From contig CM067374.1 in assembly GCA_034401795.1 (NCBI GenBank), positions 133,570,300 through 133,634,299 on the forward strand: DNA of 64,000 nucleotides, given 5' to 3'. The DNA comes from Chaetoderma sp. LZ-2023a (Eukaryota; Mollusca; Caudofoveata; Chaetodermatida; Chaetodermatidae). The notes beneath the pieces were generated by a model. The model had not been told where the DNA came from and did not search any database. It was given only the letters and a program-made list of their open reading frames with translations. This document shows, piece after piece, positions 44,592-45,980 of the stretch (positions are counted from its first letter, which is position 1; each line of letters begins with the position of its first letter). The position numbers and the translations under genes were made by a program.

Positions 44592-45527
44592 CTTTCCATA
44601 TCCGTCTTGCGTGGCAGCCTGAAACACAGATTAATACAATAGCATTTAGAATCACTAGTACATGTAAGTTCTGCCACATGAATATTTGTCTGTTTTACTC
44701 CTAACTTAAGTCTTCCATATCTAGAAAGGAAAATAATTCTGGGATTTTAAGGCTTTATTTTCAACATTCTTTCCATCTATTGCGAATTACTTCGCAGCCA
44801 AATCCTTACCACTCAGAATTCCTCAGAATATTCTGTAACTCGCTTTGTTCTCTGTAGCTTTGTTAACCCTTTAATGGCCAAGCCGCTCAAAATGGCTTTG
44901 CAAAGGTCATGAGAAAAATCCATTTGCTGACCATGATTTTTATTTTTAATTTACCACTGGAATGGCCAGCTCTTTCACGAAAGACAAGCATGCAAATGGA
45001 CACTCACTGAGAAAGCATTTTGGATCTCCTTGATTAATCTTGACAATTAACATGATAAAAGGATTAATACTGTAATGGCTTAAAACTTCTGAGCTGAAAT
45101 TGTGCATTCTTTTTTTTTCCCAATCTCCGATCGTGTGTTTTTGGATGGGAATTTTCCAATATAAAACTTATTCTGTTGAATATTGTGATGCTGCCAACAG
45201 CATGTTTATTAAATAGTAGACATACAATTCGTACAACAACGATTAGTCTGCATTCGTGACGAACTGTTACGCCATTCATGATGTCATTGATTATGACATC
45301 ATCCTACACATAACATAGCTGATTATGGCATCATATGATAGATGGATAAACTGGAGGTCAATTAGCGACACAGGTACTTACAATTCTGAGAGGACATTGA
45401 GCTCATGATATGTCCTTTGAATGATATATTCTATGAGTGTACACAGGGACATATTGCCACCACCGCCGGGAACTTGATGCATCGAGCCCATCGGCATGAC
45501 CGCCATCTGACCATCTATCGGCGGCAT
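5803..45527 (-). CDS. MED14: MED14, Mediator complex subunit 14 (N-terminal 394 codons, 14 exons, 3' end outside window)
   Basis: MED14 is the architectural backbone subunit that links head, middle and tail of the nuclear Mediator complex, the coactivator of RNA polymerase II. I assembled it exon by exon on the minus strand. Each exon has AG and GT borders, the phases agree across all 13 junctions, and the joined exons total 1182 nt. Diagnostic stretches include [83 protein letters not shown] and [13 protein letters not shown], in the order seen in vertebrate MED14. The N-terminal Gly/Pro-rich tail is short compared with the human protein. No frameshift or internal stop breaks the 14 exons. 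The gene runs off the left edge after exon 14; human MED14 is about 1450 residues. Identity is near certain; exon 10's donor is the least certain border. Confidence 0.95.
5926..6996. mobile_element. Non-autonomous DNA element B (TCGACTAAAGG inverted termini)
   Basis: The left end reads CCATAAAAATTCGACTAAAGG, and the right end reads, in reverse complement, CCGTGATTTCTCGACTAAAGG. About 1.07 kb with no transposase. The interior (6110-6500) matches the internal cassette of element A. A reverse-orientation partner lies at 6710-6840, so the interior is itself folded back. I could not define a target duplication. Confidence 0.65.
7027..7256. mobile_element. piggyBac-like palindromic MITE (TTAA-flanked)
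   Basis: The element starts CCCTTTAAGCC and ends TTAAAGGG, flanked by TTAA at 7023-7026 and 7257-7260. The core (about 7106-7180) is a near-perfect palindrome around CTCGGTTATCGAG with arms TTTACCACTGGAATGACTGG. The outer arms carry a version of GTCCATTTGCAGACCA. TTAA duplication with CCCT termini is the piggyBac signature; family membership is inferred. Confidence 0.72.
7261..8549. other. MED14 intron 13, right part
   Basis: Contains a CA-rich stretch at 7360-7430, unique-looking sequence at 7440-7920 with a chance 88-codon frame, half of a long-hairpin MITE (7930-8085) with its associated TATGACATCATCCTACACGTCA tail (8090-8170), and a truncated CAGGGTTTCTCAT element (8174 to about 8430). 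Confidence 0.5.
8174..8430 (+). repeat. Truncated CAGGGTTTCTCAT element
   Basis: It starts CAGGGTTTCTCATAATGGGT and is alignable with 50270-50597 (shared: TTTGAGGGTATA, TTAAATATTAA, GGACCCC, ATTTATAGCTGTG, GATGAGAAA). The right terminus, seen in the other copy as GCGATGAGAAACACTG, is missing here. Confidence 0.55.
8550..8662 (-). CDS. MED14: MED14 exon 13
   Basis: This 113-nt exon encodes [20 protein letters not shown] then [18 protein letters not shown], matching human [38 protein letters not shown]. Acceptor CTTTGGTTCAG, donor CAAG|GTAAAT. Phase 1 in, phase 0 out. Confidence 0.96.
8663..9786. other. MED14 intron 12: hairpin-MITE fragments
   Basis: Holds two long-hairpin MITE pieces (8990-9150 and 9420-9530: GCTGTTGAATATTTTGAAAC arms, CTGGGTGCTGTTGC centre), a tail module with TATGACATCA repeats (8840-8950) and a further arm at 9680-9730. 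No coding potential beyond chance. Confidence 0.5.
9787..9830 (-). CDS. MED14: MED14 exon 12 (44-nt small exon)
   Basis: This 44-nt exon encodes [14 protein letters not shown] and sits where human MED14 has NQQVLGRKTGTAS, just before the conserved VHKV. Acceptor TGTATTTTCAG, donor ACAG|GTAGGG. Sequence similarity is modest. Position, splice sites and agreement of phase on both sides (2 in, 1 out) make it convincing. Confidence 0.88.
10663..10893. mobile_element. piggyBac-like palindromic MITE
   Basis: Starts after TTTAA with CCCTTTAATG and ends AATAAAGG before TTTAA. The core palindrome at 10745-10812 has arms TTTACCACTGGAATGACTGG either side of CTCGGTCATCGAG. Same family as 7027-7256. Confidence 0.68.
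11390..11515. repeat. Long-hairpin MITE core
   Basis: Arms GTTGAATATTTTGAAAATAA and its inverted copy enclose GACTGGGCGCTGTTGCTGCC. One of about 15 copies in the introns of MED14. The centre varies from GGGTGCTGTTGCTG to GGAAGCTGTTGCTG between copies. Confidence 0.65.
11580..11645. repeat. 21-bp tandem repeat, three units
   Basis: The unit AGAGATGGGCGGGGCTTAGCT is repeated three times in the flank of a long-hairpin MITE. A related, inverted set (TAGCTAGGCTCCACCCCTTTC) occurs at 44020-44092 next to another copy of the same MITE family, so the minisatellite belongs to the element. Confidence 0.7.
12093..12295. mobile_element. TTAA-flanked MITE, second type (CCCTTACC termini)
   Basis: Starts CCCTTACCACACTGGTGT and ends GTGTGCTAAGGG, flanked by TTAG and TTAA. 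The inner arms GAAGATGTTGCTGTC and GACAGCGCCATC pair. Its sibling at 43019-43219 has the same ends (CCCTTACAACTCTGATGT / ACATCAGACTGGTAAGGG). piggyBac-like by TTAA and CCCT; no transposase. Confidence 0.68.
12339..12427 (-). CDS. MED14: MED14 exon 11
   Basis: This 89-nt exon encodes [20 protein letters not shown] and [10 protein letters not shown], matching human QTLMLIRERWGDLVQVERYHAGKCLSLSVWN. Acceptor TATTTTGCAG, donor GGAG|GTATGT. Phase 0 in, phase 2 out. The 10.1-kb intron before it contains the other full-length DIRS element, whose end lies about 330 bp away. Confidence 0.94.
12428..12754. repeat. Long-hairpin MITE between exon 11 and DIRS copy 2
   Basis: Arms TTCAATATTTTGAAATTAAA and TTTCAAAATATTTAACAG enclose GACTGGAAGCCAGCAACGGC. 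Termini resemble CCTTTCACTGA / TCAGTGAAAAGG (about 12471-12656), in the same layout as 27140-27330. Confidence 0.6.
12755..12966 (-). repeat. DIRS copy 2 left terminal repeat and extension (element 3' end)
   Basis: The ITR (12789-12966) is the inverted copy of 19550-19727; shared blocks include TTTTGATATTGCTAAATATC, CCTACTGGGCAGGTAGACAG and CCGCGCATGCGCCGACTACT. The outer 35 bp (CGAAATCTAGGAATTCTTTTTTC region) is complementary to the left half of the ICR. Confidence 0.9.
13039..13139 (-). repeat. DIRS copy 2 internal complementary region (ICR)
   Basis: The left half (GGGAGGTAAGTATCAACTCT through GATTTCGTTAA) is the reverse complement of the element's left terminus. The right half (TTTCACTTCAAGAGTATACT onward) is the reverse complement of the right terminus. 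The ICR therefore reads as the complement of the two termini joined head to tail, the classic DIRS1 arrangement. Confidence 0.92.
13666..14625 (-). CDS. DIRS copy 2 tyrosine recombinase (YR)
   Basis: DNA recombinase that integrates the circular DNA copy. The frame, open from 15381, becomes recombinase sequence near residue 240 ([20 protein letters not shown]). I mark the in-frame Met at 14625 as a conservative start; the true start may be upstream, overlapping the preceding ORF as usual in DIRS. All four catalytic elements are present: the box-I Arg in [18 protein letters not shown] (HxxR), and the nucleophile Tyr in [10 protein letters not shown] near the end, with WHCES before it. It ends ALSILKR. 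This ORF looks intact, in contrast with the upstream RT. Confidence 0.88.
   Translation of the reverse strand: MFMAKARRGSTSRAYNYKINRFAEWCSKRCIDPMDSSIQVVADFLCHLYDAYSLKPNSIAGYKSALMSVIPCLAKRGSDEVSTLNVLIKGMGNLRPRNPPVIPSWSLSLVLQILGDKPFEPLSSISMKLLTLKTVFLIAAASARRRSEIHALSAEEDRFVVTGEGLKLLPRVNFLAKNQSLKYPGQPIFLPALTRYDPNSKAWCPVRALLRYKQHTSEWRTDQSALWLSYIEPHGRASKDTISRWIVECIQFCHKSATGKQVDIAKAHSVRGVVTSTALFNGVPVDDIMSVAQWHCESSFTDHYLRDTSNPLALSILKR
14505..17471 (-). pseudogene. DIRS copy 2 Gag C-terminus, RT, RNase H and methyltransferase-like ORF, broken
   Basis: From 17471 the frame first gives the Gag C-terminal region ([40 protein letters not shown]), then reverse transcriptase ([26 protein letters not shown], the active-site box HTYMDDWLL). 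Near 15845 a one-base shift moves the continuation ([14 protein letters not shown], RNase [14 protein letters not shown]) to another frame until about 15400. There it shifts back ([37 protein letters not shown]; then [17 protein letters not shown]). A TGA at 14850-14852 replaces an Arg codon after ILQKI. The tail ([20 protein letters not shown]) reads on to about 14505. Two shifts and one stop, so no functional RT. Confidence 0.85.
17473..18682 (-). CDS. DIRS copy 2 Gag-like ORF (N-terminal part, frameshifted at the end)
   Basis: From the first splice acceptor (exon starts 18682) a cysteine-rich segment reads [20 protein letters not shown] then [18 protein letters not shown], a likely zinc-binding module (four CxxC-type pairs). 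The Gag frame proper is -1 relative to it and starts [12 protein letters not shown] at 18555. It continues through a Lys-rich helix, [20 protein letters not shown], and Ser/Gly/Pro-rich linker to [17 protein letters not shown] 2-nt deletion relative to copy 3 near 17510 ends the frame at 17473; the Gag C-terminus continues in the next ORF. DIRS Gag is structural, binding the element RNA. Confidence 0.75.
18683..19439 (-). other. Inferred intron in the DIRS copy 2 Gag gene
   Basis: A 757-nt segment between the ATG exon and the zinc-binding segment, GT...AG bordered, with a pyrimidine-rich stretch (CCTCGTCCTTTGTCCTGTTTC) before the acceptor. No long frame in the element's sense direction. The matching segment in copy 3 is 746 nt. 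Confidence 0.6.
19440..19490 (-). CDS. DIRS copy 2 first coding exon (ATG exon, 17 codons) with splice donor
   Basis: ATG at 19490 opens [17 protein letters not shown], ending CAG|GTGATT. Joining to the acceptor TGTTTCAG|AGACC (exon start 18682) across a 757-nt intron continues in frame into [10 protein letters not shown]. Copy 3 has the same arrangement with an identical exon length and different sequence ([17 protein letters not shown]). Conservation of length, frame, donor and acceptor supports a genuine spliced exon. Confidence 0.65.
19550..19742 (-). repeat. DIRS copy 2 right terminal repeat and extension (element 5' end)
   Basis: Inverted partner of 12789-12966. Its outer end GGTAAGTATACTCTTGAAGT is complementary to the right half of the ICR. 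The element's ATG exon begins about 60 bp inside this repeat, so the promoter is presumably within or just after it. Confidence 0.9.
21165..21396. mobile_element. piggyBac-like palindromic MITE, best-preserved hairpin
   Basis: Flanked by TTAA at 21161-21164 and a TTTTAA at 21395-21400. From about 21219 to 21347 it forms a nearly perfect palindrome: GAATGTCCATTTACAGGTCA, AGAGAATACAATTTTTGAAA, then TACCACTGGAATGACTGG, and the reverse. Over 120 nt could fold into one hairpin in MED14 pre-mRNA. Confidence 0.75.
22123..22306. mobile_element. piggyBac-like palindromic MITE
   Basis: Starts CCCTTTAACACTC after TTAG and ends GGTTAAAGGG before TTAA. The core palindrome at 22205-22268 is centred on CTCGGTTATCGAG. 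Confidence 0.7.
22549..22674 (-). CDS. MED14: MED14 exon 10 (3' border tentative)
   Basis: It starts after TTTTTCAG and encodes [20 protein letters not shown] then DLYKVLR, matching human [26 protein letters not shown]. The last 15 or so residues are poorly conserved. To join exon 11 in phase 0 the exon should end AGT|GTCATC, a weak donor. A stronger-looking AAG|GTTGTT upstream would put the frame out. The +1 frame across the last 50 nt also resembles the human sequence (LCQS...LE), so a one-base indel cannot be excluded. Confidence 0.8.
22675..25574. other. MED14 intron 9
   Basis: Mostly a 1.3-kb AAGAGGCCC-family element (23661-24977). Outside it: unique-looking AT-rich sequence (22800-23640) and a decayed right end of a hAT-like element at about 25440-25535 (AATAATTGTGCAAACTTAG). 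A 19-residue stretch [19 protein letters not shown] on the plus strand at 24980-25040 is probably chance. Confidence 0.5.
23661..24977 (+). mobile_element. AAGAGGCCC-family element, longest copy
   Basis: Starts CAAGAGGCCCAAGGGGCCTG, TATCGCTCACCTGG and ends CTTTCAGGCCAGGTGAGCTA. The termini GCTCACCTGG and CCAGGTGAGC are inverted repeats. Inside, a module of about 700 bp (CAAGATGGCC, TTCCCTTGAACAAACTT, GCCCTA, GGTTTCGGAGA) occurs twice (23760-24290 and 24300-24900), so this copy is internally duplicated. No coding. Other copies are at 26603, 42053 and 51645. Confidence 0.75.
25575..25603 (-). CDS. MED14: MED14 exon 9 (29-nt microexon)
   Basis: This 29-nt exon, bounded by ATTTTTCAG and GCAG|GTAAGG, encodes [10 protein letters not shown], matching human DGRALVHSMQ. 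The phase-1 codon from exon 8 is completed exactly and the exon ends in phase 0. Confidence 0.94.
25604..25869. repeat. Palindromic MITE core in MED14 intron 8
   Basis: Copy of the CCACTGGAATGACTGG hairpin at 25658-25775 with decayed arms (TCACTCCAATGACTGGCTCA / GAGCGAGTCATTCCAGTAAT), followed by TTAAACAGTTAA at 25813. Ends are degraded. Confidence 0.6.
26135..26222 (-). repeat. ICR of the DIRS-like remnant
   Basis: TATCAACTCTCTCATGAAAT, GATTTCGCTTATTTCACTTC and AAGAATATACTTAGCACCAT. The two halves pair with the left (about 25870-25912) and right (about 29283-29312) termini as in the intact copies, with more mismatches. Confidence 0.75.
26223..29060. other. Interior of the DIRS-like remnant: non-coding, with nested repeats
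   Basis: Contains a fragment of the AAGAGGCCC family (26603 to about 26850), a MITE arm ending GGTTAAATGGTTAA (27040-27130), a long-hairpin MITE (27140-27330), unique-looking DNA with a CRE-like TGACGTGA and a YY1-like AACAATGGCGGAA followed by a 68-codon frame (27985-28236), a C-rich/G-rich run near 28425 and a palindromic MITE whose right flank is TTAA at 29001-29004. Confidence 0.5.
28851..29000. mobile_element. piggyBac-like palindromic MITE, left end missing
   Basis: The core CCACTGGAATGCCCGGCTCG / GAGCCAGTCATTCCAGTG (28851-28921), then the outer arm, ending CTTATAGGG before TTAA (29001-29004). The left terminus CCCTTTAA is not recognisable. Confidence 0.6.
29232..29268. repeat. (TA)n microsatellite
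   Basis: About 37 nt of alternating TA inside the right terminal repeat of the DIRS-like remnant. Confidence 0.95.
29544..29631 (-). CDS. MED14: MED14 exon 8
   Basis: This 88-nt exon encodes [20 protein letters not shown] then ILVEAHETG, matching human [29 protein letters not shown]. Acceptor CTCCACAG, donor GGAG|GTACAT. Phase 0 in, phase 1 out. It lies 232 bp outside the right end of the DIRS-like remnant in intron 8. Confidence 0.96.
29632..30987. other. MED14 intron 7: long-hairpin repeats
   Basis: A near-perfect 86-nt hairpin at 29778-29863 and a second at 30575-30650; a third, degraded arm pair at 30770-30850. The rest (29900-30560) is low-copy sequence without coding signal. Confidence 0.55.
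29778..29863. repeat. Long-hairpin MITE core, near-perfect 86-nt palindrome
   Basis: GCTGAATATTTTGAAAACAA, GTTGTTGGTGGC, then TATGCCACCAACTTTCAGTC and TTGTTTTCAAAATATTCAGC. Almost fully self-complementary, with a 2-4 nt loop. A sister copy is at 31137-31222. Confidence 0.85.
30988..31028 (-). CDS. MED14: MED14 exon 7 (41-nt small exon)
   Basis: Encodes [14 protein letters not shown], the counterpart of human ANGRVKFRVEGEFE. Acceptor TTGCTTTCAG, donor GAA|GTAAGTC. It takes the phase-1 codon from exon 6 and ends in phase 0. Found by looking for the missing piece between exons 6 and 8. Confidence 0.93.
31029..33268. other. MED14 intron 6: hairpin MITEs
   Basis: Contains a long-hairpin core at 31137-31222, a TTAT-flanked palindromic MITE from 31559, half of a long-hairpin at 31815-31880, a TTAA palindromic MITE starting 32433 that is interrupted at 32574 by a hAT-like end (TAGGCTTGCACAATTACGTG), another hairpin core at 32760-32890 and a TATGACATCATCC tail module at 32940-33135. 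Confidence 0.55.
31559..31800. mobile_element. piggyBac-like palindromic MITE, right end degraded
   Basis: Starts CCCTTTAATAGTCCAG after TTAT. The core palindrome TCACTAGAATGACCAGTTCA / TATTGAGCCAGTCATTCCAG lies at 31635-31690. The right terminus has decayed. Confidence 0.55.
33269..33398 (-). CDS. MED14: MED14 exon 6
   Basis: This 130-nt exon encodes [20 protein letters not shown] and then [18 protein letters not shown], matching human [38 protein letters not shown]. Acceptor is GACTTTCAG, donor ATTG|GTGAGT. Phase 0 in, phase 1 out. It lies only 140 bp from the end of the DIRS element in intron 5. Confidence 0.97.
33539..33759 (-). repeat. DIRS copy 3 left terminal repeat and extension (element 3' end)
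   Basis: The ITR part is the inverted copy of 40320-40498 (CACTCAATAAACACTCAGAT, CCTACTGGGCAGGGAGTCAG, GCGCATGCGCAGACTAGCAC). The outer 44 bp, starting GAAATAAACGAAATCAAGGA, is complementary to the left half of the ICR. Confidence 0.92.
33827..33928 (-). repeat. DIRS copy 3 ICR
   Basis: TAGGGAGGTAAGTATCAACT through TTGATTTCGTTTATTTCACA to ATACTTACCTCCCTAATACT. It matches the complement of the left and right termini almost without mismatch, better than in copy 2, suggesting copy 3 inserted more recently. Confidence 0.93.
34453..35418 (-). CDS. DIRS copy 3 tyrosine recombinase (YR), catalytically complete
   Basis: I mark the in-frame Met at 35418 ([20 protein letters not shown]) as conservative start; the frame is open to 36501 but upstream it overlaps RNase H in another frame. 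N-terminal SAM-like part ([29 protein letters not shown]), then the catalytic domain: box-I Arg ([15 protein letters not shown]), HSVRG for Hxx[15 protein letters not shown] with the nucleophile Tyr. Ends ILKKNN. No stop or frameshift. Integrates the DNA copy and, in DIRS, replaces an integrase. Confidence 0.9.
   Translation of the reverse strand: MFMAKARRGSTSRAYNYKINRFAEWCSKRCIDPMDASIQVVADFLCHLYDAYSLKPNSIAGYKSALMSVIPCLAKRGSDEVNTLNVLIKGMGNLRPRNPPVIPSWSLSLVLQVLGDKPFEPLSSISMKLLTLKTVFLIAAASARRRSEIHALSAEDDRFVVSGEGLKLLPRINFLAKNQSLKYPGQPIILPALTRYDPNSKAWCPVRALRRYKQRTAEWRTDQSALWLSYIEPHGRASKDTISRWIVECIQFCHKSATGKQVDVAKAHSVRGVVTSTALFNGVPVDDIMSVAQWHCESSFTDHYLRDTSNPLALSILKKNN
35298..37445 (-). CDS. DIRS copy 3 reverse transcriptase / RNase H / methyltransferase-like ORF
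   Basis: 715 codons. RT about 115-290: [26 protein letters not shown] (catalytic Asp near 187), [11 protein letters not shown], and YIDD at 252-255. RNase H about 400-520: [36 protein letters not shown] and LLADSLSR supply the D-E-D-D set. From about 530 comes the region called a Dam-like methyltransferase in DIRS elements ([52 protein letters not shown]). The C-terminus overlaps the YR frame. Compared with copy 2, about 37 nt are missing after the YIDD box (LKT runs straight into [12 protein letters not shown]), removing about 12 residues of RT, so it may be defective. The Met at 37445 is only the first in frame; the true start could be by overlap with Gag. Confidence 0.9.
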   Translation of the reverse strand: MRAVLVVAREDLGGVIVPDGTVTAVRTAPVFLAKETVPLLHSLCPPLSLGGPMGGRLADHMQEWERLTQDRLVLRWLSVGYHPDWMTGPPSRLSLVPIWTPNPRDPDQRLCIEEEINSLIQKGAIQPAQRCPGFYSTLFLVTKNTGGWRPILNLKPLNKFIETPSFKMETVRSVLAGLERGMWTASIDLKDAYFHIPIHRSFRRFLRFAFQGRQCEFRVLPFGISTAPRVFTRVVLAITAYLRRRSIAVHTYIDDWLLKAHTRESLSASLEIVLKTELTPSQKFVYLGMFFDLETGYVYPTQERVQKLISLIQSVCDSRHVLARVYLRMLGLMVSLEPVIPQAALRRRPIQLFLMTQWTQSTGSLDSNVSVLAPLIHHLQWWLDTENLLVGVMLTPPHPQVTVYTDASMEGWGACLEESTISGLWNLEQSKEHINLLELRAVVLGLEHFLQKVQGKIVLIRSDNSTVVTYINRQGGTKSPSLCMMTWRLLCWCLDHQITLKAVHIPGRLNLLADSLSRRMSVLPTEWQLNQCVADRLFDHWGKPNIDLFATKKNAKMTTYVSPIPDPSAFATDALAISWGRMYAYAFPPAILIPKILQKIRQEECQVLLIAPDWPSRSWYTDLLDLLVCNPVPLPLMDDIIFQGKSLHNNPSMFRLTAWMLSRNLELRRAFLSKQPCLWPKPGGGQPPEHIIIKSTDLQNGAQKDVLIQWMHLFR
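37400..38113 (-). CDS. DIRS copy 3 Gag C-terminal part (separated by a 2-nt deletion)
   Basis: Continues Gag in another frame: [19 protein letters not shown], then [56 protein letters not shown]. Copy 2 reads DYQRYGVV without interruption; copy 3 lacks two bases (CAGGTAC against CAGAGGTAC) at this point. It ends in an Arg/Pro/Ala-rich basic tail that overlaps the RT ORF start by about 45 nt. Confidence 0.75.
   Translation of the reverse strand, partial: RYGVVPKPSVDDRAALGEDARPGSRSDTGVLCSNALRSANAALRDAEESGRASIAALSHVSQLLQGVVTASASRQPSPVTVQRAIQDGINLALDCMTRAVTRSVRARRTFALDNLCPSQDLYNRLLRTPMTGPGLFGGEGCRHLQETVTLVNNQRALREEFEVLRRANVRAAPPAYRPLQARGGSGQVRGQPPSQRRPRPRAIRPAARGAQAPQAQAAARAPRCARCWSWRARIWAG
38079..39432 (-). 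CDS. DIRS copy 3 Gag-like ORF, N-terminal part
   Basis: The exon starts at 39432 after TTTTTCAG and reads a zinc-binding-like segment [38 protein letters not shown]. The Gag frame proper is -1 and starts [12 protein letters not shown] at 39305. Conserved with copy 2: [38 protein letters not shown], then [20 protein letters not shown]. It ends at 38079 because of the 2-nt deletion described for the next part. The frame step between the zinc segment and Gag is identical in both copies. Confidence 0.78.
39433..40178 (-). other. Inferred intron in the DIRS copy 3 Gag gene
   Basis: 746 nt, GT...AG, homologous along its length to the 757-nt segment of copy 2. No sense-strand frame of note. Confidence 0.6.
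40179..40229 (-). CDS. DIRS copy 3 first coding exon (ATG exon, 17 codons) with splice donor
   Basis: ATG at 40229, [17 protein letters not shown], ending CAG|GTGACT. The acceptor TTTTTCAG|AGACC lies at 39433-39435. The join continues in frame to [10 protein letters not shown]. Same length, phase and splice motifs as copy 2, with 9 of 17 residues identical. Confidence 0.65.
40320..40511 (-). repeat. DIRS copy 3 right terminal repeat and extension (element 5' end)
   Basis: Inverted partner of 33583-33759. It ends GGGAGGTAAGTATACTCTTG, ATGTGAAA, which pairs with the right half of the ICR. Confidence 0.92.
40512..40858. other. Start of MED14 intron 5
   Basis: Low-copy DNA between the DIRS element and exon 5. 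Nothing recognised. Confidence 0.5.
40859..40937 (-). CDS. MED14: MED14 exon 5
   Basis: This 79-nt exon encodes [20 protein letters not shown] and RLPTCIR, matching human [27 protein letters not shown]. Acceptor is TTGTTTCAG and donor AGA|GTAAGTT. It completes the phase-2 codon of exon 4 and ends in phase 0. The 7.5-kb intron that follows contains a whole DIRS element. Confidence 0.96.
41430..41524 (-). CDS. MED14: MED14 exon 4
   Basis: This 95-nt exon, between ATTACAG and GCAAG|GTAAAC, encodes [18 protein letters not shown] followed by [10 protein letters not shown]. The human counterpart is [28 protein letters not shown]. Phase 0 in, phase 2 out. Confidence 0.96.
42053..42434 (+). repeat. 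AAGAGGCCC-family fragment, 3' part
   Basis: From TAGTCCCTAATCATATCTGC to GGCATAAGCTCACTTGGTCT, alignable with 23890-24975. The 5' end is missing. Confidence 0.65.
43019..43219. mobile_element. TTAA-flanked MITE, second type, well preserved
   Basis: TTAA at 43015-43018 and 43220-43223. Ends CCCTTACAACTCTGATGT and ACATCAGACTGGTAAGGG (last part 43202-43219) are good inverted repeats. The centre TTGGTGGAAGATGTTGCTGT / GACAGCACCATCTTCCACCA is a strong hairpin. 201 bp, no coding. Confidence 0.8.
43443..43548 (-). CDS. MED14: MED14 exon 3
   Basis: This 106-nt exon encodes [20 protein letters not shown] then [15 protein letters not shown], almost the same as human MED14. Borders are TTAAG|G and ACA|GTAAGTG. 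It ends in phase 0. The unusually high conservation here makes it the best anchor for the gene's identity. Confidence 0.97.
43549..44591. other. MED14 intron 2: long-hairpin MITEs
   Basis: Hairpins at 43765-43845 and 44170-44272, with the minisatellite-like CTAGCTAGGCTCCACCCCTT units between (44020-44092), a (CA)n at 44088-44100 and the TATGACATCA-type tail module at 44280-44420. A (TA)n run at 44554-44582 ends next to exon 2. Confidence 0.55.
44170..44272. repeat. Long-hairpin MITE core, well preserved
   Basis: GTGAATATTTTGAAATTAAT, TTGACTGGGTACTGTTGCTG, then GGCAGCAACAGCACCCAGTC and ATTAGTTTCAAAATATTCAA. About 95 nt, self-complementary save a few mismatches. Confidence 0.75.
44592..44618 (-). 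CDS. MED14: MED14 exon 2 (27-nt microexon)
   Basis: A 27-nt exon lies between CAG (acceptor ending 44619) and GTATAA. Joined after exon 1 it gives [10 protein letters not shown], identical in layout to human LPRKTDVERK, and restores the frame exactly (phase 2 in, phase 2 out). A (TA)n microsatellite begins only 9 nt past the donor. Too small for ORF-based gene finding. Confidence 0.93.
44619..45381. other. MED14 intron 1
   Basis: Contains a TTAA-flanked palindromic MITE (44867-45063, half of the palindrome decayed) and a tail module of the long-hairpin family (45180-45355, TATGACATCATCCTACACAT, TGGATAAACTGGA) that stops 25 bp before the exon 1 donor. Confidence 0.55.
44867..45063. mobile_element. 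piggyBac-like palindromic MITE
   Basis: Starts CCCTTTAATGGCCAAGCC after TTAA (44863-44866), ends GATAAAAGG before ATTAA. One palindrome arm (TTACCACTGGAATGGCCAGC) is intact, the other lost. Confidence 0.6.
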
Positions 45528-45548
45528 GGTCACTCAAATGACAAACTG
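45382..45548 (-). CDS. MED14: MED14 exon with start codon (CDS 45382-45527 plus 21 nt of 5' UTR)
   Basis: The ATG is at 45527 and opens [15 protein letters not shown], followed by a short Gly run and [20 protein letters not shown], matching the start of the animal MED14 conserved block (human LSTLIEFLLHRTYSELMVL). The exon ends AATT|GTAAGTACC, a strong donor, in phase 2. An acceptor (TTCTTTCAG) ends at 45549, 22 nt upstream of the ATG. The ATG exon is therefore not the first exon of the transcript, and a 5' non-coding exon should lie to the right. The start is chosen because it is the first Met in the exon and human MED14 starts at a comparable point. Confidence 0.88.
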
Positions 45549-45980
45549 CTGAAAGAATAAAAACAGTTGAATAAAAGTTGACATGAAAAGCTTTTCAAGC
45601 TGCCATTCATTCATATTTCAGGGAATAGTAGATAGTATGTAAACTAATACATCCTGTGATTTTCCTGGATATCCTGAATCAAAACTGCATCTAGATTGAC
45701 TATAATCGCATATTAGTCAGGTGGCATGTGAGGTTCATGTGGGAAACTTGTGATGAAAGCAAGCCAGCCACTTGGATGGTTTTCGGAGACCCAAATGAAC
45801 AATAAAAACTTTGGTGGCAGTCTGAGAATCTGCTCTGAGCATAGCAATATTTTAGCTATGTAGTAGCTCAATAAACCATCATATCCCTTAAGCAGTTAGT
45901 TAGAAGACAAATGCTTATCCCGGGCCGCAGTTTCAAGATTATTTGGTACATGATAATCAAACTTGGGGCAACGGTTGGTT
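45549..45980. other. Region upstream of the MED14 ATG exon
   Basis: Presumed first (5' UTR) intron of MED14, AT-rich, no repeats recognised until about 45890, where a segment GCAGTTAGTTAGAAGACAAA, TGCTTATCCCGGGCCGCAGT begins that recurs at 47718-47790. Confidence 0.45.
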
